Part shown: positions 10,965-19,702 of the stretch, piece after piece | How the letters are laid out: every line of letters starts with the position of its first letter | Position numbering within the stretch: the first letter of the stretch is position 1 | From: Fragilaria crotonensis | Lineage: Eukaryota > Bacillariophyta > Fragilariophyceae > Fragilariales > Fragilariaceae | NCBI GenBank assembly: GCA_022925895.1 | Contig: JAKSYS010000005.1 | Span: 186,001 to 250,000, forward strand | Direction of reading: 5' to 3' | Length of the DNA: 64,000 bases | Made by a program: the position numbers and the translations under genes | The notes under the pieces: generated by a model | What the model was told of the DNA's origin: nothing | Databases searched by the model: none | The model's input: only the letters and a program-made list of their open reading frames with translations

Positions 10965-11936
10965 TCAAACCACATGTTCCGTCGTTAGCCACATCCGGGC
11001 CCGTACAGTCTGATCATTACGTATGGTCGGTTCCGAACTTATGGAAGAAGTGTCCATCTGACAGTGGGAGAATGGAATGCATGGGTGATTAGGCGGCTCT
11101 CGTCGACTGCGATGTCGGTCCCTGTAGCGGAGACGACTGAAGTTCCGATCTTCCGTCTGACCTGGTGATTTGACCAATGAGAGTGCAACATCATACGCTT
11201 TCTTCACGATTTGATCACACCGCCTCTTCATACTGCCGTACAGTCTTTCTGTGTCGATTTGAACCTCGGCCTGGTCGATCGTATCGTCGAGATTTGAGAA
11301 GGTGCCCACAATCGCACCCGGAGCAGTGATTCGAACTTGCACCGTTTTCGCGCCAAAAATATTAGCAAAGATAACGACAGTGAGAACAAATGGAAGGACA
11401 ACTATTTTCGTTGCCATTTTCACCTTCAAGAATCCTTTTGTAAGTGGTAGCGTGCGAAAGTTGGACTCAGTGTAAATAAAAGTAACTGGTGGCACTCCAT
11501 CCTTGGAGACTAACATTGTCGCAGCTTGAAGACTTTGTAGTGTGGGGTGAATTGCTCTCTCCTTTCCTTGCAGTAATGTTTCTTTTGTTCTTTTTACTAG
11601 AAACTGAGAGAGCCGGTTCAGTTTTGTGTCGATGAGGTGATCGAAGGAGCGCACAATGTTTTCAAGCAAAGTCTTCGGCAACGTAGACACGCAGGTCCGC
11701 TCCACTGTTATCCTATCTCCCATCGCTTTCGCAGGGCTATTCTCTAATGAAGGTCGATCCGACATTTCTATGGACAGCCTTGGTGTAGAAATGCACGACC
11801 TTGATGAGGACATCGACCTTTCCATCCATTGAAACCCATTCATTTCCGGCTCCGAAGACGCTGACTCGTCGGTTTTGTGTTGGTGGCCTAAGAGCGATGT
11901 GAATCTTTCTAGGCAAATCGCGGCATTAGATATCAT
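10965..11936 (-). CDS. Hypothetical protein with one transmembrane segment
   Basis: 323 residues. The N-terminal 90 residues are Ser-rich and polar; the middle is amphipathic helix; one strong hydrophobic segment lies at about residues 175-196 (KIVVLPFVLTVVIFANIFGA), followed by a basic C-terminal tail rich in Arg. No signal peptide and no recognised domain. The uninterrupted frame of nearly 1 kb and the sensible membrane topology support a real gene. It converges on the dioxygenase gene, whose stop lies about 100 bp away. Confidence 0.6.
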   Translation of the reverse strand: MISNAAICLERFTSLLGHQHKTDESASSEPEMNGFQWMERSMSSSRSCISTPRLSIEMSDRPSLENSPAKAMGDRITVERTCVSTLPKTLLENIVRSFDHLIDTKLNRLSQFLVKRTKETLLQGKERAIHPTLQSLQAATMLVSKDGVPPVTFIYTESNFRTLPLTKGFLKVKMATKIVVLPFVLTVVIFANIFGAKTVQVRITAPGAIVGTFSNLDDTIDQAEVQIDTERLYGSMKRRCDQIVKKAYDVALSLVKSPGQTEDRNFSRLRYRDRHRSRREPPNHPCIPFSHCQMDTSSISSEPTIRNDQTVRARMWLTTEHVV

Positions 11937-13949
11937 GCTTAGTCTTCAGTTTACAATAGCTGAACACGATGTTTGAAATGTTCGAGAGTAACCCTTGCAA
12001 TTCGTCAACAGGGTTGGTGAAGTTGTCGTAGGTTTAGGGTTCGCGAACAACAGGTCATCTTTGATCATGAAGGGTAACTCGGCTCAAATCCCCACGAAGC
12101 ATTTCTGTTATTTAGCGAATTGGCCTGGTAGGCAAAGCAGCATTTAGGGGTCCCTTCATCAAAATTCAAACTGGCATTGGATTCGGGAACAGTCAACGAC
12201 CTCTACCGTAGCTGTGCTCTGATTGCTTCTTCAAGTAAGACTGAAATCATTCTATTTAAAAACCGTACAAACAAATGTTTAAGGCGTTCCCCGTACGAAC
12301 AGTTGTTGAAGCGCCAGTTGTGTCAAGTTTCAATGAATAGTACGACATCTTTTGTCGTATGTCTGTTGTTCCTCGTTCGAGATGCCAGTTGCCAGGTATG
12401 AAGGAAATCCAAGTTGCTGAATTAGTCAACACAACTTGAATCTACGATTTTTCCTTCAGTCACAGGTGCAGCATCTCACGATACCCTGCATCGATGTAGT
12501 TTCTGCGACAAACGCATCAAGCACCAGGAAGTGAGGCATATCAACCGATGTCATGATGGATTGCTCTGGCTGTCTTGCATAACTTTGGATTCCATGCAGC
12601 CAGTGCAAAAATACTTCTCACATCACGCTCCCCTAGATGACCATACCACGTTATAAGCTGCAACTCTGCCTTTTGGTGTCGCAGCTGACATCAGTTCCCT
12701 TCTGTGTTTTTATTTCTTCCAACCTGCGTTATATTAAGCCTGCAATAGCCATTCCCTCAAAGTTGAGAACATCCTGGTCACTTCATTGATTAATTGGTAA
12801 CAATCAGCAGGAATGCATTAACCATCATGATGTCTTGTACCAATTATGCTGATGAAGTTATCCATGTTCTGTTGTCCATTGAGCCAAAGCCAGTCATAAT
12901 TCCAAAGGTACTTGCCTTTGATTGGTCAACTAAGCACGACATGTGCATCTGCCCTGCATCCAATGTCTCAATTGGGAGTAAAACTTTGATGCTCTACACT
13001 ATCAGGAGCATAAAGCAATTGCTTGCCTCAAGATACTACGGGGTTCTCACCTTGTCAGATGAGCTCTTGAGCTCAATCACGTCAATGATGGGCAACATGG
13101 GAATGTGCTGGGCCGCACAACAACGGACCCAATCATGCTGAACCAATTGACTCCTGACATGCGTCATGCCCTGAAAGTCCACTATGGGCAATTCAACAAC
13201 AACTTGTCAGCCTTTTAAATTGTATCATGGTGGCCCTGGGGATGTTGGCCACACCAAGGTATGGTACGCCGGCTGAAGCTACTCGTAGCTCTTGGAACAT
13301 ATGCATTATATGGTTGGCATGTCTGGCTGATGTCCAAGTAATGTACTAGCACCCAATCGGAGCCCCTATCCAGTACACTTCCCTGGCAGTGTGGTGGTTA
13401 TCACGTGTTGTAATCCTGATGAATATGATGCAGAAATGTGTTCTGGCTTGTATTCAATTCCCATCCTTAAATAGCTTGGTGATACACAGTCACCTTGTCA
13501 ATAGTGCTTTTGTTGATAAGACTTCTCTTGGCTTTACACCAGAGAATGGGTCTAAATCTCTTCCTGAACTAGTGGCTACCCTGTAAAAGGCCACCCAATG
13601 TGGGGACAATTGCTTCATCTCTCAGGAGGGACACTTAACTTAAGTAAATGCTCTTGGTAAGTGCTTTACTGTTATTGCAAAACCTCATCGTCGGCAAGGA
13701 ACCAATGCCAATCCAACCTTTTCACCTTTGCCAAGGACACGCAAGGCACTGCTTTATCCATGATTTGGAAACAGGAGGTAACAAATCATCCTGTATAATG
13801 GGGGTGCGCCAAACACCGATGACTTCTCTGCTGATCACATTCATTTCATCAAAACAACCAAGGCTAACAAATTTGCAGGGTACTTCAAGTTGTGACAATT
13901 CTTGCTATCAAATATATGCTGAGAATTCCACTGAACCATACATTCGCCC
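11937..13949. other. Gene-poor region with eroded repeat DNA
   Basis: About 2 kb with only short frames (for example 12177-12401, 12794-13141, 13389-13586). Parts of 13.4-13.95 kb give a weak impression of an old Copia-type polyprotein. It is heavily decayed, with many breaks, and I cannot set borders or find terminal repeats. Nothing here supports a working gene. Confidence 0.3.
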
Positions 13950-14570
13950 TCAATGACACATTCTCTCCTCCCTGTCATTGCCATTGGTGATGGAGAGGGA
14001 TTTCAGAAGATCCAAGTTTGCGTCATACCAATGATTGTACAAGAATGCTTGGGACTCTGCTGTAAATTGCCTTCTTCTTTTTGGTGCAGTCGCTCCGACT
14101 TGCTGGATGGGAGTACTTGCTCTGATGGATCCCTGTGCTGAAGTTGGGATTGAGATAATACCGAATACACATGGCATGATTTTGTCGGCGAATACTTTGG
14201 CATTGGTGATTCCAAAAGATAGGCCATCTGGTAGGAATGTCACAATCTGGGAGTACAAATCGTCGAGCAAAAGACGCATGAGTGTTTCTGTGAATGACCC
14301 CTTGGGCACCTCAGGAGGTGTCGGAGAAACATAAACTCGCGGTACGTGGACTGCGCCGTTTGACCCACACGGCTTGCTGTCAAGCTCTAAAGCTGCGGCA
14401 TTGACGAGATGGGGATTAGAAATGAGAGGGGACATTGGGGTGGTGATGCTGAAGTGCCCGTTCGTTGGAATTGCGAGAGGAGGTTTCAGAATAGTTGTGA
14501 TCGATTCAGTTCGTCTACTAAGAAAAGTGGAAACAGAGGATAAAAAATGTAGCAGATCATTTCTAGACAT
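13950..14570 (-). CDS. Possible HSF-type DNA-binding domain fragment
   Basis: 206 residues. Around the middle, FTETLMRLLLDD...QIVTFLPDG-SFGITNAKVFADKIMPCVF follows the pattern of the first half of a heat-shock-factor DNA-binding domain (F-x-x-L-x-x-L-L, W/F-x-P-x-G-x-x-F, F-x-x-x-x-L/M-P-x-x-F), a family expanded in diatoms. The expected recognition helix (S-F-x-R-Q-L-N) does not follow; the sequence runs into a polar linker, a KRRRQF basic patch and a helical end. The gene may be a diverged HSF, a truncated copy, or may use an undetected intron. Neighbouring DNA looks like eroded repeats, which favours a relic. Confidence 0.45.
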   Translation of the reverse strand: MSRNDLLHFLSSVSTFLSRRTESITTILKPPLAIPTNGHFSITTPMSPLISNPHLVNAAALELDSKPCGSNGAVHVPRVYVSPTPPEVPKGSFTETLMRLLLDDLYSQIVTFLPDGLSFGITNAKVFADKIMPCVFGIISIPTSAQGSIRASTPIQQVGATAPKRRRQFTAESQAFLYNHWYDANLDLLKSLSITNGNDREERMCH

Positions 14571-15302
14571 CCGCGAGAAGCGCTAGCTAGGACATGCGGA
14601 AACGCACCTGCGTGGTAATGATTGTGACGTAGGAGCAATCCCGGATATTCCTGATGGCAATGACTCACATGTCTCAGCGGCTGCTTAGAAGTTACGGATT
14701 AGGGGATATCCTAACTTTTAGTGATGCGTGATGCATGTTGAAGACTATAGTAGGGGGTTCTGAACCGTTCTATCAATCCAGAATTTAGGTTGATCCGACA
14801 ACTACAGAATATGAGTGGATGCATACAGTGCACTCGGAGTACACTTTAGAAAGGCACACACACAACCAATGAAATCACATCTTTGTAGACCAGGAACATA
14901 TTACTCGGCACACTGGCGAAGTACAAGCACGACACAGCGCACAGCTATGGTGACTCTGAACTAACAACTAAAACTCGCGTTAAGGCCTCACTGTTACCAA
15001 TATCACAGTGGGCGAAGAAAGCATTCCCTGCCACAGGCTTCGCGTTTTTCATCTGAGTCAAGGCTATGCTCCAGACTCAGATGTAGTCGAGTACAACGTA
15101 CCTGGTACTCAGAGCACTACCGTAACAAGGGTTTTGCAGTATACTACGAATTCAAACCCTGCCAGAATTCGCATCTATCTTGCTTGGTGAACTGACTGCA
15201 TGCGTGTAAGATGCAACTCAATCTATCGAAATAATCCTGTTCGCATCCATATCTGATGGGCTCAAGAGGGAAAACGGATTGCTCACGATGTTTATCCTGA
15301 AA
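14571..15302. other. Intergenic region, nothing supported
   Basis: No coding frame with recognisable features. A short frame at 15008-15190 has no support. No repeat, tRNA or hairpin of note was seen. Confidence 0.4.
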
Positions 15303-16523
15303 CTAGTAGGTGAAGAAACTCAGCGGAATAGATGTCGTTGAGCCATCCTTTTCTTCCACGGGCATGTCCAGTTTGTGAATGACATACACGCACGGACCGG
15401 GGCTAGTTTGCGTTGCATGATCTTGATTATCAATGTCGTCGATTCCATCATTTCCATGCACCTCGATTTCCCATCGCCAATCTTGATCCCCTGCGCGTAG
15501 CCCAGGCAGGACTACTTCGTGCAGCCATTCAATTCCGTTCTTCGTATGGGCATTAAGATGCGAGACAAGAACGATGTAGCCCCCCACAGTTAAGACTCGG
15601 GCCATTTCTGTCACAATTTTTTGGCAGTTAGAAATTCCAGCCTCCTTGTCGGAAAGCATGGCATCAAGCGTGCCTTTTTCCAGAACCATTTCGAAACTTC
15701 TGTCCAAATATTGTGGCATGCTTCGAGCATCTGACGCTTGATAATCAAGAATTGTGTCAAGAGTGGCCAGATCATCCGAATTCAGTCCTTTAGATTCCTG
15801 CTTTTGTTTATTTAGCATCGCGATGAGGGTCGGACTGTAGTCGCAGCAAACGATTTTCTTTATCACGGCATTGACTTTGGTTGTTCCATTTTTTTCCAGT
15901 GAAATCAATTCGATAGCAAGCTCCCTTCCGAGAGGAACATCGCCACAGCCAACTTCAAGTACTGACACAGGACCGTCACTCGCAACCCCTTCCCTCTCTT
16001 GCGTCTCATCGTCATCATCGTCCTCATCATTTTCATCCACCTCCACGAATTCGGAATCCTCGTCATCCTCGTTATCATCGTCACTTTCGTTAGCCGGTTC
16101 TTCGTTTGCAGACACGTCTGGCTTGCTTGCGTCAGTCTGGCCCTTCACATCTTCAGAGGTATTTGAAGTTGCGCATTCATTGTTCGCCATATCATGAGCA
16201 GTCACCTTAAATTGGTCTGATTCGCCATCGAACAAATCGCCATCTACTTTTCCTGTATTCTTGCCACCAAGGAGGAGGGGAAGCACAAGAGGCCGCAAAT
16301 CCGAGTACGTGAAGTACCATGCGTGGTAAGGCATGGCATCGGTGTCCGGGACTTCATGGTCGGCAAGTTTGTCGTTCGGAGTTTGGTGTTTCTTATACCG
16401 TGTATCCCAGTATTCTTGAGATTCATAGGGAGGCGGGGAGTCATCGACCTTGGCCTTCTTGTTCGGAGGTACGCACTCGCCGTTGTCGTGCGAAGGAACG
16501 CTGTCGGAGCCTGGCGATGCCAT
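15303..16523 (-). CDS. EEF1A lysine methyltransferase-like (EEF1AKMT4/METTL13 type)
   Basis: Start chosen at the ATG at 16523 (406 residues). The frame stays open upstream to 16670, but those residues look non-coding. The N-terminal motif YWDTRYKK plus WYFTYSDLRPLVLPLL is the substrate-side helix of this family. An acidic insert (NESDDDNEDDEDSEFVEV and on) separates it from the SAM-binding core. Core motifs are VLEVGCGDVPLGREL (motif I), VCCDYSPTLI (post I) and the family signature FEMVLEKGTLDAML. The VLEKGTLDA signature is diagnostic for the METTL13/EEF1AKMT4/EEF1AKNMT group, which methylates elongation factor 1A. The long acidic insert within the domain is unusual. Likely cytosolic. Confidence 0.85.
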   Translation of the reverse strand: MASPGSDSVPSHDNGECVPPNKKAKVDDSPPPYESQEYWDTRYKKHQTPNDKLADHEVPDTDAMPYHAWYFTYSDLRPLVLPLLLGGKNTGKVDGDLFDGESDQFKVTAHDMANNECATSNTSEDVKGQTDASKPDVSANEEPANESDDDNEDDEDSEFVEVDENDEDDDDDETQEREGVASDGPVSVLEVGCGDVPLGRELAIELISLEKNGTTKVNAVIKKIVCCDYSPTLIAMLNKQKQESKGLNSDDLATLDTILDYQASDARSMPQYLDRSFEMVLEKGTLDAMLSDKEAGISNCQKIVTEMARVLTVGGYIVLVSHLNAHTKNGIEWLHEVVLPGLRAGDQDWRWEIEVHGNDGIDDIDNQDHATQTSPGPCVYVIHKLDMPVEEKDGSTTSIPLSFFTY

Positions 16524-17367
16524 TTTCTGGGAATTTGCTGCCGGTGAGCTTTGAATATAAACAAGTGTTATATTAGTTAAGTTGTTGGAACGTCGTAGTA
16601 TGTCGAATGTCGATGCATTGTTGGTCCGACAACTTTTCAGCCAGTTGTTTGAGTGCCGATCATCACACACTCACCAATTCGTCTGATGAGTCCGCGGTTG
16701 ATTCCAGACTTGCCACGAGCAAGACCGCACTGCAGGCAGACGATATTGGGTTTTTGAAACTTTTCCAGAGTTGATAAAAATATAAAATATATAAGAGGAA
16801 GAATTCTAATAAAACACTTTTTTTATCGCCGCATTACAAAAAAGGCACTATCACTATTGTACTACTCTACTAGTACTTCTAGCTAGTAGTACTGTAGTAC
16901 TCCGAGTATATCAGCGGGTGTATGTACATTTTTACGATTGCTGATGAAAGTGTACAGTAGGTCTACCGGTACTACCTATAAGAGAATAATAAGAGCACCA
17001 CCACTCCCCCACCCGAGGCGCTACTATTTTAGATTTTCCGAAAATATCATCCGAATTGTCCAAAATTGCCAAACATCCCTATTTCCGGTTGGTCCTAAAG
17101 ATTTATTTCCGATCCCGAAGGGGAGCTACAAATAAGGTTCGTAGCTAGATTTGGCTGCACAATTTTGCCCAATTGTAGCGCCGGCTCTAGAAAGTAGAGC
17201 CTCTCATTTTGTCCTTATAGACCCGTTCGAATGCACCCTCCCATCACTTGGACTGCTCCTCTTTTCAGTCACTTGTTTATATGATTTTCCTGTGACTGAC
17301 CTTGGTTATGGATTTTTTCTACTGCGTGCTGCCATAACTTCGGTGTTTTTGCAAAAAAACGACGGAC
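16524..17367. other. Intergenic region, AT-rich
   Basis: Contains AT-rich runs around 16.75-16.85 kb and a cluster of GTAC/CTAG palindromes near 16.86-16.98 kb. No gene or terminal inverted repeat for the adjacent Harbinger relic could be recognised. Confidence 0.35.
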
Positions 17368-18125
17368 ATGCTTTGGAACGACGACGAAGAATTGGAAGCT
17401 ATCATCACAGTGATGGAGTCGGACAGTGACGACCATGACAGTGGCATTGTGGCGGAAGTAATCATCCGCAATCCCCCACCAGCTGCCGGCAGGTGGGGTT
17501 TGACACCACTCCAGAAGATTTGTTCGTCCATTCGTCAGTTGACGTCAGCAGGCGTTTCTTCGGCAGAACACGATGATAAATACCGCATGGCCGCTTCCAC
17601 TGGGATGGATGCAATGAAGCACTTTTGTAATGCTATTATTGCTGTGTACTCAGAAGATGCGCTGCGTCCACCAAATGTTGCTGATCTCAATCGTCTGTTG
17701 GATGAAGGCAACAAAGCAGGATTTCCTGGTTGCATCGGAATGATTGACTGCATGCACAGGCACAGGAATACTGCCGACGTTCATGGAAAGGAATGCTCCA
17801 GCAGGGGAGGAGATCTGGTATACCAACAGTTATCCTAACGCAATTGTAGAGAGCAAAACCACCAGATTTTGGCGTTTCAAATTTGGTTTTCCAGACTAAG
17901 TAAATGATGTGAATGTACATGACAAATCATCTTTGTTTGAAAGTGCAGTTCATGGAGAGGCACCTTGTGTAAACTTCATTGTGAATGGAGACCCATACGA
18001 GTATGCATATTGGCTTGGCAACGGAATTTAGTACCCAGCCTATGCTTGCTGTTTTGTTAAAACAATTCCAAATCCGATGACAAGGATGCAGAAATGTTCG
18101 CTTTAGCATGGTTCATGCAGGCCTC
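17368..18125 (+). pseudogene. PIF/Harbinger transposase relic
   Basis: The first 156 codons (17368-17838) are open and contain GFPGCIGMIDCMH, the signature around the first catalytic Asp of PIF/Harbinger (HARBI1-like) transposases. Downstream, about 17884-18110, a second frame reads through the NDVNVHD and LFES region and then the family's Y-x-L-x-x-G-I-Y-P and VKTIPNP segments, interrupted by in-frame stops after the first frame closes. The final catalytic Glu region was not found, and no terminal inverted repeats or TTA target duplication were seen. This is therefore a decayed, 3'-truncated DNA transposon gene rather than a domesticated one. Confidence 0.75.
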
Positions 18126-18535
18126 GAGTGCATATTGCACAGGAGTTCACGTTCTGTACTCCTTTCTCCGTATTCTAAATATTACAAACATAACACATAC
18201 GGGTACTTGCAGAGAAGACAATAGCGACTACTAGAGTACGATAAGTACTGTACTATAGACAGGATACGAGCGACAACAGTACATACTCATACACAGTGTG
18301 TTTTAAGCGTGTGCGCCCTATGTTACTGTCGTACTGAAGTACTGTATCACCGTAGGTTGTACTGCAAGCTTAATGGGTCAGTTCGTCAGTAGCAGGTACC
18401 TGGGACATCCGGGATTCCTTCTTATTCTGTTAGTGGGTTACACAGATATACGTAGATTTGAAACTGAAATTTCATCAATATTCAAAACTGGATATGCTCA
18501 TTGTGATGTCGGAAGAGTATTGGCTAGCGTGCGAG
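18126..18535. other. Intergenic, palindrome-rich
   Basis: No gene. About 44 bp at 18318-18362 closely resemble 24216-24259 (CTATGTTACTGTCGTA, then AGTACTGTATCA), so an interspersed repeat family is present here. Confidence 0.4.
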
Positions 18536-18537
18536 CC

Positions 18538-18872
18538 AGCGTGGCATCGTGGCGAACTTATTTACGAGAAGAAGTCTAATCGTGAACTTATTTACGAGAA
18601 GAAATCTTCTTGTGAACTTATTTACGAGAAGAATTCTTCTCATGAACTTATTCATAAGAAGAAATCTTCTTGTGAACTTATTTAAGAGAAGATTTCATCC
18701 TATCAATACACTTTCTCGTAGAAGTCTAACTTAAAAACGAGAAGGTATCTAATCGTGAACTTATTTACGAGAAGAAATCTTCTCATCAACTTATTTAAGA
18801 GAAGAAATCTTCTCATCAACTTATTCATGAGTAGCTTTCTAATCGTGGACTTATTTACGAGAAGGAATAACC
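18538..18872. repeat. 30-bp tandem repeat (minisatellite)
   Basis: About ten or eleven diverged copies of a 30-bp unit of the type TGAACTTATTTACGAGAAGA followed by AATCTTCTCA. Each unit contains the palindrome GAGAAG-AAAT-CTTCTC, so every copy can fold into a small hairpin. A less regular unit interrupts the array near 18690-18740. Because 30 is a multiple of three, parts read as decapeptide repeats (ELIYEKKSS-type), but no start context, codon bias or flanking domain indicates a protein. Confidence 0.85.
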
Positions 18873-19065
18873 TCCGAGCCTGCCAAGCCCCCATTTGCAT
18901 TCATGACGCCAGCCAGTATCCATTGACGTTATTTATTAAGCGGTCGTGTGTCACGTGACTCGATTTGACCGCCCAAAAAAACTCTCGGTAAAGTGAGGTT
19001 CAAGAAGGAATTCCGGATGTCCCTGGTACCCTGTGAAGTACAGTACCTGTAAGCGAGGGACGAAG

Positions 19066-19086
19066 TTGTACACTTGGGGTGTACAA
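19066..19086. repeat. Left border palindrome of the Crypton-type element
   Basis: TTGTACAC-TTGGG-GTGTACAA: perfect 8-bp arms around a 5-bp centre. The same arms recur at 22280-22300 and 22395-22414 on the other side of the recombinase gene. This resembles the inverted-arm/spacer layout of tyrosine-recombinase crossover sites. Confidence 0.7.
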
Positions 19087-19702
19087 CTCAATGGGAATAT
19101 TTCTGAAATCTTTTGCCATGAATGTAATTTATGCTTTCCGTAACAAAATCTTTTATAAAGTTTTCATGACTTGAGTATCGATTGGAACTGACGATTGAGA
19201 TCCGCACACGAGAAATAGGTATGATACCTGGGACTCCGTAATCATATAAGTGATAGGTACTTGATACGTGAGTACTCTACTGCTCAACTACACGGAGTTG
19301 CTGGTACATTTACCTACTGTACTGGAGAAATTGCAAAGCCTTCAAAATCACAGAGAAATCTTGCACCACAGAATCTTTGTGCACCACGTCTGTCTTCGAT
19401 TTGACAATGTTGGAGCCTTATCTCAACAAACCAATGGAGGTAAGGCTGTACTGTCTGCACGTATTATATTTCTGTTAATATTGTGGATCTAACCAGCTTG
19501 CATTCATTGTCATCAGGTGATTTTGACACTTTGGATCACAGATAGAAGGAAATCCACTACCGGTAGTAGCTCCCAGATGTTGCGAACAAAATCTGATGGC
19601 GACCGCATATCATGTTCATGATCAAGCAATAACGCAAGGTACGTAATCAATTTTGAATAAATTCTATGACCTAAACTGTATTGTTACTAACTATCAATGT
19701 AT

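Noticed and set aside
15100-15180. TTCAAACC-type box resembling a tRNA T-loop
   Set aside because: No acceptor or anticodon stem could be folded around it; no tRNA gene found in the window.
15871-16197. Ser-rich plus-strand frame
   Set aside because: Antisense of the acidic Asp/Glu insert in the methyltransferase; poly-Ser is an artefact of GAT/GAA complements.
18538-18872. Possible CRISPR array
   Set aside because: Units are contiguous without unique spacers, and the genome is eukaryotic.
18458-18900. Repeat-peptide frames in the 30-bp array (ELIYEKKSS type) on both strands
   Set aside because: Explained by a tandem repeat whose length is a multiple of three; both strands give similar frames and there is no start context.
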